Assembly: GCF_002999335.1 (NCBI RefSeq)
Contig: NW_020312133.1
Span: 1-64,000, forward strand
DNA length: 64,000 nt
From: Cyclospora cayetanensis
Lineage: Eukaryota; Apicomplexa; Conoidasida; Eucoccidiorida; Eimeriidae
Direction: 5' to 3'
In this document: in pieces, positions 11,737 to 23,385 of the stretch
Numbering within the stretch: the first letter of the stretch is position 1
How the letters are laid out: every line of letters starts with the position of its first letter
Program-made: the position numbers and the translations under genes
Notes under the pieces: generated by a model
Seen by the model: only the letters and a program-made list of their open reading frames with translations
What the model was told of the DNA's origin: nothing
Database searches by the model: none

Positions 11737-13786
11737 CTACTTGAAGGGGCTGGGCGGCGTCAAGAGACACAAGAACTCCTCGGCTTCCCGCATATCCGCA
11801 GTCTCCTCTGGCGTGGCGTGTGCAAACCTAGGTCCACACGGAAAAAAGCCGCGCAAGTAGCTGTTTATAGCCTTTCTCTCTCTCGCCTCGACGCCTCAAA
11901 CCTTAAAAGGCGCATCGCATGCTTGCCCAGTCCATTAGGACCAGCGAGGAGTCTCTTGGAAGAAGCAGTGCGGGGGGGAAGAGCCTCAACAAGTTTCGCG
12001 CTTGACACGCCTTTAAAGACGACGCGTGAACCCAGAAGCCTTTTTCTCGAGCCTACCCAATGAGGTGCAACATGGAGTGTACAACGAGGAGTTGAAGCCT
12101 CTCCTCCGTAAGTCCAGACTGAAGCAGACGCCGAAGCACCCCTCTGCAAGAGCCGCAACACAGCGCACCAGCGGTAGCCACAGTCCCAACAAAGGTGGTG
12201 TATACACACACACATACAGCCAATGACGGCACCCAGACCGCAAGTGTACAGACAGATGGACAGCTGCACTTGGTGCTGCATGCCAACAAGGGAGCAGTTT
12301 TACTAACGGGAGAGGAACGCACTTGGAAGGGAGGGTCTCGCATTCGGCGTCTTGCAAAGCAGCCGCTTCAGCCTGCTTCCTATCCTCTTGCTGCTGTCTG
12401 TACACCACAGCTGCAGCACACACAGGCGCAGCAGCTCCGCACCCAGCGCCTGCTCGCCACTTGCCGCGTAGACTCCAACACGCAAACGAAACGAAGCATT
12501 AGGGTAAGGAACTCGGTAGTTAGAAAGCACCAAAATTTTGTTTTTTCGAAACTTTCTCACAGGGGCACAAAAAAATGTCTCCTAAAAACGTTTGCCGAGT
12601 CCGCCTGCGGATACACCGCAGTTCCTGATGCATCTGATCTCTGAATTCTGCTGCCTGCATCGCTGCCGCGCTCTCTGCCACAGCCGCATGCGTTGCCAAT
12701 CGAGCTGCCCTCAGAAAAATCTCTCGCCGCTTTCGAAACCGTTCTGAATCTACTGCGGCAAAGGATAATGCGTCTGTCGCTTCGGAGTCGCGGAAACTGC
12801 CGCTCCTGCTCCTGCTCCTGCTGCCTTTGCCAGCGCAACTGCTCCCACGCCTTGGAGGATACGCATTGCGAATCTGTTGCATTTCCTTCTCGCCAACACA
12901 GCGGACATGCACGTGGCTTTTCTTCAGGCTGAAACGCAGCAGCACCAACAGAGGCGTCGAAACGAGCGCTGCGGAAGAAATTTGAAGCCGTTAAGGGATT
13001 TAAGGGGGGCCTATCTGCACGGGTAATAGATGGGTGCTCATGTTTCAAAGGCTAAAGGCTAAAGGCTACTTGCCCGAGAGACTGCAAGACTCCAACCCCA
13101 AAGGTTTGCAATCCTTCAGGATCTGAGATCCCTTTGAGCTCTTCCACACCCGACAGCGTGACAACGCAGCAGCCGTCGCTGCTGCAGTTTCTGCTGCTGT
13201 CTCTCTGAGGCGTCGCTGCTTCTGCGAGAGCAGCCTGTTCGAATGGATGCAGCAGAGTGTCGTAGCGTCGAGCCTGTCTGATGACGCCTTCCCTGGGTTT
13301 AGTGTTGCTGCTGAAGCTGCGCAGGCTGGCGGGAGGAGGGCTGCCGCACGCAGAAGTGCAGAAGGCATGCGGCAAACGGCATGCCGACGTCTCTGCTGTC
13401 ATCTTCTGGCCGCCCGCTAGGCAGCTGGTTGTAGAGGCACTTGCGGCTACTGCATGCAGGGGTCTGCAAGGCGCTGAAGTGTTGAGGCGGCCCTCCCAAT
13501 CTTGCTGAGCGCGTGCTGCCGCAGCAGACACCGCAGCAGACACTGCAGCAGACACTGCAGCAGACGCCGCAGCAGAACCCCCTGGAAGGCTGCTCCACAC
13601 TGGCTGCTGCGGCAGTACAGACAGCCACGGGAGCAAAAAAAAAATCGCAGAAGGCTTCTTCATTGGCGGCTGCATCGACTCGCCAGGCGCAGTCATATTG
13701 CAACAGACTGGGCATTCGCCTTTCTGGAGAGGCTGCTCTAAAGCCTCGAAGCTTCTACGGGTAGACCCCGATGTGCGAGCTGGCAT
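11737..13786 (-). CDS. ybeY: Endoribonuclease YbeY (rRNA maturation factor), probably apicoplast-targeted
   Basis: YbeY is a zinc-dependent single-strand endoribonuclease for 16S rRNA 3' maturation and quality control of bacterial-type ribosomes. Five exons join in phase: 13070-13786, 12561-12921, 12323-12410, 12057-12143 and 11737-11827. In order they give VHVRCVGEKEMQQIRN (the family's strand before its RNA-binding loop), TDALSF (family TDVLSF), LGDIFLCPSVVY (family LGDIvI) and VVHSMLHLIGFAH, the H3XH5XH zinc site, followed by ATPEETADMREAEEF. The second and third histidines are joined only after splicing. The first exon carries ATG at 13786, but in-frame ATGs at 13675 and 13663 start MKKPSAIFFLLPWLSVL, a good signal peptide followed by a long Ser/Ala/Arg stretch, as expected of a bipartite plastid leader. 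The mature domain has Gln/Arg-rich insertions. The exon 1-2 acceptor (12921) is the least certain junction. Confidence 0.85.
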
Positions 13787-14348
13787 GCATGCTGTGTGAC
13801 GTGTTCTGCATCGCCGCTTCGCCTTCCCGCGAGGCGGGTTGATAGTTGCAGTCCAAAAGGGAGCTCAAGACTCAGTGTCTCCCAGACACTTTGAACTACA
13901 GAGTCTGTTTTGCCGTCGGTCGGCAGGCGCAGCCTCCCCGGGGTAGCGGGGGGCCCCCTTGCTGGGGGGGCCCCCTACTGGACGCATCACCCTCTTCGCG
14001 GGAGGGCCCCGGTGTGGTCGTTGCAACCACCCCGGCGCAGTTCAACGCAAAATAATGAAGGAAACGGTCTTAAAAGCAAAATGTATGCGGGCTGGGGCTT
14101 GGTGTCGGTATTTGATTTGGTGTCGTGGCGGGTAAAGCGAGAGTTCTCCGCTGCCAGCATCTCTTGCCGGCGAGTCGGCACTGGAGCCTGGGAAGCTTGG
14201 CTTTGCGCCTCCACTGCTCCCGCGCGCACAGAACCTTAATTTTAAGCCTTAGGGCTTAGCAATCAATTGGCACATCTTTTAAAGACAGGTATGTTGGGGC
14301 CCCTTCAGTCCATTGCATGCACGCAGTCCTAGCGTTCGGCATGCACGG
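13787..14348. other. Divergent spacer with G/C-rich inverted repeats
   Basis: This is the probable shared promoter region of YbeY (minus) and the CEP120 gene (plus). At 13935-13980 it contains two GGGGGGCCCCC-type palindromes separated by TTGCTGG. The same kind of element recurs at 36811-36930. No gene is seen. Confidence 0.55.
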
Positions 14349-17300
14349 ATGATGCTGCCCAGCGTGGAGGTTCAATTCCAATTCTCCGTCATCGGAGAGC
14401 CTGCGAGCATCGGCGGTGGCTGCAGCAGAAGATCCAAAGTTCTCATTGCGGATGTAGCTGGAAGCGAAGCAACGGCAATTGCCGATCTAGGAGAAGCGGC
14501 CCCTGCTGTCTGTCGCTTCTATCGGCTGCTGCAGCAGCAGCCACGTCCCGACAATGTGTTCACAGCTGCCCTGTACGGACAGCTTGATGAGGTCTTAGAC
14601 TTTTTGCGCGAAAAAGTCGACATCTTCCTCGTAATCACCCCCCACGAGACCCAGCAAGGAAAGCGGGAAGACAGATACGTGGCTTTTTCAGTTCGCGACG
14701 TTATTGAGACAGAGGCGCTGCAAGAGCAGGAGCAGCTTCGAACTCAGGAGGGGCTTACGGGGGGAGGGAGGCTTTCAGCAGCAGCCACCAGCAGGATATA
14801 CTCCACCGAGTTGGACCCTACGGATGGAGGCCCTCAGCTGTCTATACACCTGACTGTGCGCCAGCAGTATCAGCAGCAGCTGCAGCACCTGCCACGCGCC
14901 AGCGGCTGCAGTAGCAGCAAGTGCTTCTTCTTGTCTTTTCAGCGCGAACCCACGCCTACAGAAAGTAAGCAACCCCCCTCTTGTGGTCTGCACTCAGAGC
15001 AACCGTTCAGCCCGCAGAATTTGAACGTTCACGATGCAGCTATCAGAGAGTTGTACACGATTTGGTTGCTGCCGTGGCAGGTAAGGGGCCCCTCGTTGTC
15101 TGCATCGGCTCTGCTCTCCGCACGTGCGTCCCTAGCAGCAGCGACGCCAGCAGCAGCAGCAGCGCCAGCAGCAGCAGCAGATTTTGCTTGCTGCTCGCGC
15201 AAGACTTCCAGGAGGCTGTAGTGCAGCTGCAGAGGATGCAGCCTTTGCTACTTGCAGAGGCACCACAGCAGCAACAGCCGCATCAGCATGGCGCTGGGCT
15301 GCCAGTGGACTTGTCGCCGCTGATCACTGCCGTGCAACAACAGATGAGGCGATCGCAGCAGCTGCAGCAACAGGCGGAGCACTCTATCTCAGCTGTAGTG
15401 TATGGACAGCGTGGACAGCACCGCCAGGCCTTAATCGCCAATCTGGAGAGCATAGACACCTCTACGCTGCCAGGAGGTATGTAGGTGCACTTGAGGTGTG
15501 TGCTGCGGCTTTTCTGTGAGTTTGGCTTACTCTGGCGATGAACTTTGCGCGCTGTCTTACTGAAGCTGCTGTCTCATGCTGCAGGCAGAAACCCACTGTG
15601 CTGTTTTCACTGCTGCAGAGCCGCTTCCTAGCGCCGTTCCTGCTGCTGAAAGCAGCAGCAGCAGCAGCAGTTCTGCACCCCAGGGCAGTTGTCACAGCGC
15701 TAGCAGTGAATTTCCTGGAAAAAAACCGCTGCAGCAGGCAGCAGAGCTTCTGCCACAGGATTCTGAGCAGCAGCAAGCCCTATCCAACGACTGCATGCCT
15801 CCTTCCAACACCACGCAGGAGCACAGCCAACTACAGCCATACCATCAGCAGCAGCAGAGTGGACGGAAAGTGGTGCAGCAACAACAGCAGCAGCATTGGA
15901 GGCTTTACATAGACTGCGTGTGTCTCCAGCTGCGTGCTGCTGCCGATAGGGAAGATGCTGCAAGCGCAGTTCTCGTGCAGCAGCTGCTGCAGCGGGTGCA
16001 TGTGCACTACAAGTACTCTCCCTTCGGCAACAAGCATGTTTTCACTTCTTACCCGCCTGTAAACTGCAACGGCGGAAATGCGGTCCGTCTAGACAGCCTG
16101 TCCTTTAGCCAAGACAATGATCTGCTGGATATGCAGCAACGGGGGCTTTATGGCATCGTAGAACCTTGAGCAGCTTCCTTTCTTTCTCTTTCTTTCTCTT
16201 TCAGCAGCTTCCTTTCTTTCTCTTTCTTTCTCTCTCAGCAGCTTCCTTTCTTTCTCTTTCTCTCTCTCTCAGCAGCTTCCTTTCTCTTTCTCTTTCAGCA
16301 GCTTCCTTTCTTTCTCTTTCTTTCTCTCTCAGCAGCTCCCTTTCTTTCTCTTTCTTTCTCTCTCAGCAGCTTCCTTTCTCTTTCTTTCTCTCTCAGCAGC
16401 TCCCTTTCTCTTTCTTTCTCTCTCAGCAGCTCCCTTTCTCTCCCTTTCTCTTTCTTTCTCTTTCAGCAGCTTCCTTTTTTTCTCTTTCTTTCTCTCTCAG
16501 CAGCTCCCTTTCTTTCTCTTTCTTTCTCTTTCTCTCTCTCAGCAGCTTCCCTTCTCTTTCTTTCTCTTTCTTTCTCTTTCAGCAGCTTCCTTTCTCTTCC
16601 TTTCTCTTTCTTTCTCTCTCAGCAGCTCCCTTTCTTTCTCTTCTTTCTCTCTCAGCAGCTTTCTTTCTCTTTCTCTCTTTCTTTCGTTCTTTGCAGCCGG
16701 TGCATGCTGTGCAGTTTGTAGCTGTCTTTTGCGGCAGGTAGAGCTTCCTGACGGCGTGTGCGAATACACTTTAAAGGCCACCACTGAGCAGTTGCGGCAG
16801 TCGTTCACTGCAGCACAGCTGCTTCTGCAAGTGTTCAGCAGCAGCAGCAGCAGTGCACTCTCGGAGGGAAGCGGCATATCGGGAGACTGGTGCTTAGGGG
16901 AGGCCTCTGTCGATCTTTCTCCGCTGCTGCGTCAGCCTGTGCAAACGGACGCCGTCGCTCCTCACAATTACCAGAAACTTGGATTGCTTTTGCGGCTCAA
17001 TCCGCAGCAGCAGCAACAGCAGCAGCAGCCACCCCCTCCACTCGTGACGGGTGAGTGTGCATTGTGTGTAAGAGGCTTGGAGAAGCGAGGGGAACAGACG
17101 CCGCCGAGACACACACAGCCCGCAAACTTGACAGGCGCAGCACTTCAAACTGCTCACGAGAGAGATGCACACGAGGTGCTGCAAAGCGCATCGCATGAGT
17201 TTTGCTTGCAGGAGAAGTGCAGCTTCAGCTGTACCTTGAGCACTTGCTCTCCCCACCAACAACCACACCCCAAGCAGCTCCAACGGCTGCGTCGACGCCA

Positions 17301-19011
17301 ACGCCAGCCACGCCAAGTGCAGCTGCAGGAGCTGCTTCAGCTTCCGCTGCACGAGCGTCGAGTGTAGCTCCATCTCCAGCATGCATGGCTTCTTCCGAAG
17401 CTGTCCATACAGTGCCCAGCAGCAGGAGACCTCCTGCCCAGCAAGGCATTCTCGGTGAGTTTCTGCTAGGCGCAGGCTTGCCTCCGTCATGCATGTGCGT
17501 CTGCCTTGCGTCGAGAGGCTTCTGTCGCCTGCATCTCGCCTGCTGCTGAGATCGCGGAGTGGTGTCTGTACAGACGCTGAGGGGCAGTTCGAGCTGTGGA
17601 GAATCACCCACCAACTGAACGCTGAGCGAGAGCTGCGGGTGAGAGTCTCCTCGCAAAGGACTGCAATCGCACGCACGCTGCGAAGCAGCTCGAGAGAAAG
17701 AGACACACACACACAGACACGCACAGACACACACACACACACACACACAGACACACACACACACACACACACACATATTTACCCATGCTCGGCACTTGCA
17801 GCCAAAGGCTTCGCACGTCGTGGGGTGTTAGACTTTCGGCTTGTGGCTTGTGCTGTCAGAGATCTGAAACGGCTATGCGTCAACAGCTAGAGGAGGCTTT
17901 CGCTCGCGGGGAGCTGCAGCGAGTTCAAGTGAGACAGTTTGCACTGTTGCGTTTTCCGCTTCGCCACAAATTCAGCGCTTTCCACGTAGGATGCAAGTGC
18001 ATGCAGGGGTTCCCTGAGCGTCGCAGCAGGCTGCCTCGCTTCGCCTCGTGGCGATGGCTCTTTGAGGCTTGTGCAGCAAACGCATAGAAGGGTGCTCGTG
18101 CGACACTCTTCTGCATGGGCTGCTGGGGAAAGGCAGCGGTGCGCTTGCTGCAGGAAGTGGAGCAACGCAAGCAGCAGATGCAACAGCTGCAGCAACAACT
18201 CCGTGAAATGACAGAGCAGCTGCAGCAAAAAGCTCTTGAGGTGACTTTCAAGACCCTTGTATATTCGAAGAAGCTCGAGAAAAAAGGAGAGAAAGAGAAA
18301 AAGAGAGAAAGAGAGAAAAAAAAGACGCCTTCACGGCTTTTAGCCCCTACTCCTGGAGGGGGTATTGCTCTCCAGTATGCTATGTGTGTTTTCCTGCGTC
18401 TTTGCAGCTGCAGCAACGTGAGCGCCGCCTGCAGCAGGAGCACCAAATGCTTGCTGCAGCCGCTGCAGATGCAGAGCTGCGCCTTGTGGCCGACTGCCAC
18501 CAAACAAAAGAAGCAGCAAAGCATGCGCTCCAAATAGAATCCAGGCAACAGCAGTGAGTCGCACAGGCTGCCTCCCCCTCCCCACAGTGCGCGTGTTTAT
18601 ATGCGGTCTATGTATGGCAGAAGCTCGAAGCAACCACTACCAAGAAGCCTGGCAAACGTCGCAGACGCGGCTGTGAATATGTGTGTATGGACATGTGTAT
18701 GTGTGAATGTGTATGTATGGACGTGTATATGTGTGTGTATATGTATGTGTGTATATATGTGTGTGTATATATGTGTGTGTATATGTATGTGTATATGTAT
18801 GTGTGTATATATGTGTGTGTATGTGTATATGTGTGTATGGACATGTGTATATATATGTGTGTATGTGTGAATGTGTATATATGTGTGTGTAGGTGTATAT
18901 GTGTGTGTGTGAATGTGTATGTGTATGTGTGTGTATATGTATGTGTGTGTATGTGTATATGTGCATGTGTGTGTATATATGCATGTGTGTGTATATGTGT
19001 ATGTATATGTA

Positions 19012-19070
<59 letters not shown>

Positions 19071-20419
19071 GCGTATGTGTATGTATACCTGTATATATGT
19101 ATATGTATATATATGTGTTTTTTGTGTGTGTGCACGCACGCAGGCTGCTGCTGCAGCAGCTTCAGGAAGCATCAGCTGTTGCTGCTGCTGCTGCTGCGCG
19201 TGCGGCAGCAGCAGAAGCGGAAGCAGCGCAGTGTCGCAGAGAGCTTTGCGAGTCGCCCCTGGTCCAGATCAAGGCGCAACTGCAGCTGAAGACTTATCAA
19301 GTAATCCCTAGTCAAGCCAGTGAAACTCGCGTCGCTGTATCATGTGCCTCGAGCCGTCGTGTTGTGTAATCAAGCTAGCTAGCGGCCCTTACCGGCAGTA
19401 GCTAGCAGGGGGCGTCTGAAGGGCGGAGCAGATCCCCTTTTGAATTGGTTTTTTTCGGTTGGCGCGTTCCAACATTCGGTTGAAAGGCGTTAAAAGCGTC
19501 ACACTGCCAGGCGATGATTTGGGTGGGGGGAGGGGGTGTCTCTGTCTTCTGACGCGCGAGTTTCTCAGGCGCGTGACTTGGCCCTTAAGCTGGACGCGAT
19601 GACTGCCTCGAGGAACTACTTTCTCAGGAGCTGCTCGCTTCTTTTGCAGGAGCTACGGGCAGCTAAACAGGTGAGGCTAAAATCTCTAGGCCTGTTGCGT
19701 GTCGTACACAAATGGTGGTTTCTCCGTGCCTGTCTCCCTCCCTCGCTCTCTCTCTCCCTCTTCTGGCCGAGTTAGATACGAGCTCGAAAGAGAGCACTCT
19801 CAGCTCAGAGGCAGCCTGGCAATCAAACTCCATGTTTCCTCCTACAAAAAAAGCAGCCAAGGACCGTCGTCTGCAGCCAGCTCATGGCCTGTGCCTTGTT
19901 GGAGGCAGGAAGAGCAACTCCTCCTGCTGTGTGTTCAAGCAGCCGCGTGAGGGATGCGCACTGTATATTTTCTTCTGCTGCGGGGGGGCGTTGCTGCTGC
20001 TGCAGCGTGAACTGACTCCGGCTGCCTGGGAAATCGAACTGGAGAATAAGCTTCACGCAGTGCAGCAGGAGATTGAAAGCCTTAGCCACGTGCTGACGCA
20101 GCAACAGCGGCAGCAGCAGCAGCAGCACGACACGACGACGGCGGAGAATGTCGCCCCTACTGAAAACCAGCAGCAGCAGCAGCAGCAGCACCAGCAGCAG
20201 CAGCAGCAGCAAGGCCACCCTTCTCCAAGCCTCAATGCCCATGCATCCGCTATCGATTGTGACAGCAACAAGAACAACGCCAAAAGCGCTGCCGCCATGC
20301 AAGGGGTCGGCGTAGCTCTGCAGCACGAGATCAGCGAGTTGCTGCAGAGTACTCTCTACACCCCAGACGACCCTCTAATTCAGGCCCTAGAGGAGGCTAG
20401 ACGTCAGACGCAGGCGTAG
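14349..20419 (+). CDS. CEP120: CEP120-like centriole/basal-body protein (C2 domains plus coiled coil)
   Basis: CEP120 is a centriolar protein with C2 domains and a long coiled coil, needed for centriole and basal-body elongation. About 14 exons lie between ATG 14349 and the stop at 20419. C2 blocks include VHVHYKYSPFGNKHVFTS with YPPVN (CEP120 YSYPFFG...NPPV), VELPDGVCEY...TTEQLRQSF, ASVDLSPLL and GEVQLQLYLEHLL. They are followed by the conserved GQFELWRITHQLNAERELR, then coiled-coil exons near 17870, 18130-18240, 18407-18550 and 19141-19300. Next come LKLDAMTASRNYFLRSCSLL (CEP120 ESATKSKLHYKQQW) and the C-terminus LLQSTLYTPDDPLIQALEEA, matching the CEP120 end (tGvYnheDriIseLd). Poly-Q tracts are inserted near 15860, 17010 and 20100-20210. 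Many exact exon edges, especially 14965-15200 and 16165-16740, are uncertain. A basal-body protein fits an organism with flagellated microgametes. Confidence 0.85.
16175..16690. repeat. Pyrimidine repeat array made of splice-acceptor-like units, in a CEP120 intron
   Basis: About 500 bp consist of TTTCTTTCTCTTTC/TCTCTC tracts, each ending in CAGCAGCTTCC or CAGCAGCTCCC, repeated about 14 times at 28-43 bp spacing. Every unit looks like a polypyrimidine tract plus CAG acceptor. The real downstream exon begins only after the array (acceptor near 16697 or 16738). The 191-codon open frame through it is Ser/Phe/Leu periodic and is not a gene. Confidence 0.9.
17700..17776. repeat. CA/CAGA microsatellite in CEP120 intron
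   Basis: A run of ACACAC with interspersed ACAGAC units follows the exon that encodes the FELWRITHQL block. Confidence 0.9.
18675..19070. repeat. TG/TATG microsatellite ending in (AT)n, CEP120 intron
   Basis: About 400 bp of TGTGTATG, TGTATATG and similar units pass into a pure AT run at about 19015-19066. The long frames across it on both strands encode Cys/Val/Tyr or His/Thr/Tyr strings and are artefacts. The next coiled-coil exon starts at about 19142. Confidence 0.9.
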
Positions 20420-20627
20420 CACAGCAAACAAGCAGCCAAGCATTGCTGCTCTGGTGCTGCCGCAGCCTAGCTGCGCGCAGCTGAGAAAGGGAAAATACGC
20501 CAGGAGGAGGAAAAGGCCAGAGAGGTCTTTGTTCTGCTTCCCTACGACGCGCCACACTAAACCGTTTTCTCACTGGGTGGGTGTGTTAGGCCGGCACCTC
20601 AGTCAGCTCGTGATGTGCGTGTGTCAA

Positions 20628-23354
20628 TTACTGCCTACGAACATCGGGAGCCCTTTCTGGTGCTGTCTCGGAAGCAGCAGCAACGGCTCCGAAGGAAGCT
20701 CTCGCTCTGTGGTTGGAGAGACTCATCTTGGCTATTTCCATCATGAGGGATGGAATGGCCTGTAGCTGCTCGAATTCGGGTGTCTGGGAGACAATATCAG
20801 AATGTCGGAAGATGAATTCCACGCAGCTCTGCTTCAGCTTCTTTGCTTGATACCTCTCAGCGCAGCGAAGCAAGCAGCACACTGACGAGGCATCGAGAGA
20901 CATGCAAAGAACGCTTTCGCAGTAGCGCTTCAGCGTAGAGAGTGTGTAGTGGTCTGCCAAGCCCAGAACCTGAGAAGAACACGAACTCGAATTGCCGGCT
21001 CAAACAGCTTGCTGGCTTGCTTGCGCTTGCATGCATGCGCCGAACCCGATAGCTGTTGGGAGGGTCAGCCGAAGCGCTGCAGACGCGAGGGCAAGGCTAA
21101 GATGCAGCAAAACCTGGTGTACAGACGCGGCGCATGCGGGGCGGGAGGGAAACAAGAAGAGAGGCGGCGCTCGTCGCAAGAAGGGAGGCGTTTTTTTTGT
21201 TTTCGAGAAACAAAAACGCCTCCCTTCTTGTGTATGTACGTCTAGAAGGGGGCTATTAGAAACGCGTCAGGAAGGGCAGGTTGTAGGATCGTCCTCACCT
21301 CGCTGAGGACGGTTGGTCTTGTTTCGCTTAGAGTGCCTGTGTAGAGAAACTCGAGCATTGCGGAATACGCTTCTGGCGTCCACCCTTGGATGATGACTTC
21401 TTGTTGCATGCTTTCCTTCATCTGGCCCAGAAACATCTGCCGGAAGAAAGCGCAGTTTGCTGCCAAGATGTTTTTGTGGGCGGGGAGCCGCTTCCCTCCA
21501 ACGACAAGCGTCACATCGCTGAAGTCTCCTCCCTGCAGGAGCTGCCTGAGATTCTGCAGGAGCTGCTTGATAGCCACGCCGCTCAGTGCTGCCTCGTTCA
21601 GCTTGCTCGTGTCAAGTTCGTGCAGGTCGGCAAGCCAATGGGCCCCGTCAAAGCCGCCAAAAATGAGGATGCGGCGTTGCGAAACGAGAGCTGCACTGTG
21701 CCTCTGCCTCCCAGTTGGAGCATGAATCTGACTGTCCTTCGGAGATCGCCAAGTGAGCGAACGCGTGCAGAGCACACAGACTTCGTTGGTGCGACGGCGC
21801 CCATCGAATCCGCCAAATAAAAACATTTTAGAGCCAACGAGCGTTGCAGAATGGCCTCGCAAGCCTGGAGGCACCGAGCCGCTTAGTTGTGGCTGAGCAA
21901 ACAAGCGCATGGGCACCAGAGAAGCGAATACGCAACGACGCTATGATCGGGGGGGAGAAGCTAGAACGTGTCGACCAGTCCAGGCTAAAACAAAGGTGGC
22001 AGCGTTTAAGGGCCCTCAGGCAGCGGCAGAAGAAGAAAAAAGAAAAAGAAGACACGCCGAACTGCAGCTGCAGCTCCTGCTGCGACACCTCCAAGGAGCG
22101 CGCTGCTGCACGGCAGCGAACCCACTTCCCCGCCTATCTCGACCCCTCCCCCTCCCTCTTCCCGCTTTTCGCTCCCCGAAGGCTTGAAGAAGAAGAGCCG
22201 CAAAAGACTCACCTTAAACCATGTAAGGGAGGGAGTGTCAAAGATGTGGAGATCCGTCAGATGCTTGCTGCCACTGTGTCCACCAAACAAGAAGAGCCGA
22301 CTCTCCACGACAGCCATGGAATGCGCATTTCGAGGCAGCGGCTTCTCTCCTAGTCAGCAGAACACGACACCCCACATGCCTCATCAACACTGGAAGATCG
22401 CCGAAAAAAGGCGCGCGAGAGAAAGCCGAACAAGCAAGAAACGGAGACACCCCAAGACAGAGAAGCCACCAGAGACACGCGCTGTGTGATCTAGTCAGTG
22501 GAACAGACAGACACACAGACAGATCCCCTTTCCTCCAAAGACTCTATGCGTCCCCCCTCCTCCCTGCTGCGCCAGACAGCTTAGCTTCTTCCCCGAAACG
22601 TCTAGCTCATACGTCGCGTTTTCCACATGCCCCCTCCCTCCCAGGCGCAAATACTGCGTCTTTCTCCACACGCCTTCCCCCGCCAAAAGCGCACATGGGG
22701 CCTCTTCTCACCGGAGACTTTGGGCTGAATCCACGCGAGAGTTTCCAGATCAAGGATCTCAATGTCGTTGAAACAGCGGTGACCATCATAGCCCCCAAAG
22801 AGAAACAGCTTCTGTCGAACCCGCGAAAGCGTGTGGCAAGCTCTAGCCGAAGGCTTCTGACCTGAGACTTGAGGCGCCTTCCAACGAGCAACCTTGAAGC
22901 CGCTGTTGATGACTGCAGCTGCATCCAGAATATGAAAGTCTGCAAGCCACTGCGAGCCGTCGTGCCCCCCATGGATATACACTTCAGTGCCCGCAACTGC
23001 ACTCGTGTGATTGTTTCTAGCCGCTGGAGTGTGTTTGTTCGGAGGCACCAAGTGCCACTGATACCGATGGTGGCCCTCTTTGCTTTCTCCTTCGCCGTCA
23101 CCCTCTCGCAAGACTTCCAAGACGTACAAGTCGCTCATGGGGCTGTTGCCGTTCCATCCCCCAAACAGAAAAACACAATCGTCCACGCTGTCGCAACTGT
23201 GCGCCGCTCTAGGGCCTGGTGGCTCGCAGCCGCATGTACCTGGCTGTGACCACAAACTGCTGCAGCTGGAGGCGTTCCCTGAGCTGCTGCTGATGCTGCT
23301 CCGGTTCGACTTGCTGGAGGCTGTGCCACGACCGACGCGATCGCTGGGCAGAAA

Positions 23355-23385
<31 letters not shown>

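Noticed and set aside
11902..12045. Phase-compatible 144-bp cassette in YbeY (GKRLLGSRVVFKG...KHAMRLL)
   Set aside because: Including it would require an 11-bp intron before it, and it would push the third zinc-binding histidine about 48 residues away. Direct joining of 12057 to 11827 gives the intact H3XH5XH site.
12557..13048. Alternative frame for YbeY exon 2 with a CPLC motif
   Set aside because: The other frame contains TDALSF and LGDIF in the right order, so the Cys-containing frame is a shadow.
16166..16741. Open frame of 191 codons made of Ser, Phe and Leu
   Set aside because: It is the pyrimidine repeat array read in frame. It lies between two CEP120-type exons and has no non-repeat content.
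18597..19289. Long frames on both strands across 18.6-19.3 kb (His/Thr/Tyr and Cys/Val/Tyr)
   Set aside because: They arise from TG/TATG/AT repeats in a CEP120 intron. Only the end of the plus-strand frame (from about 19142) is real exon.
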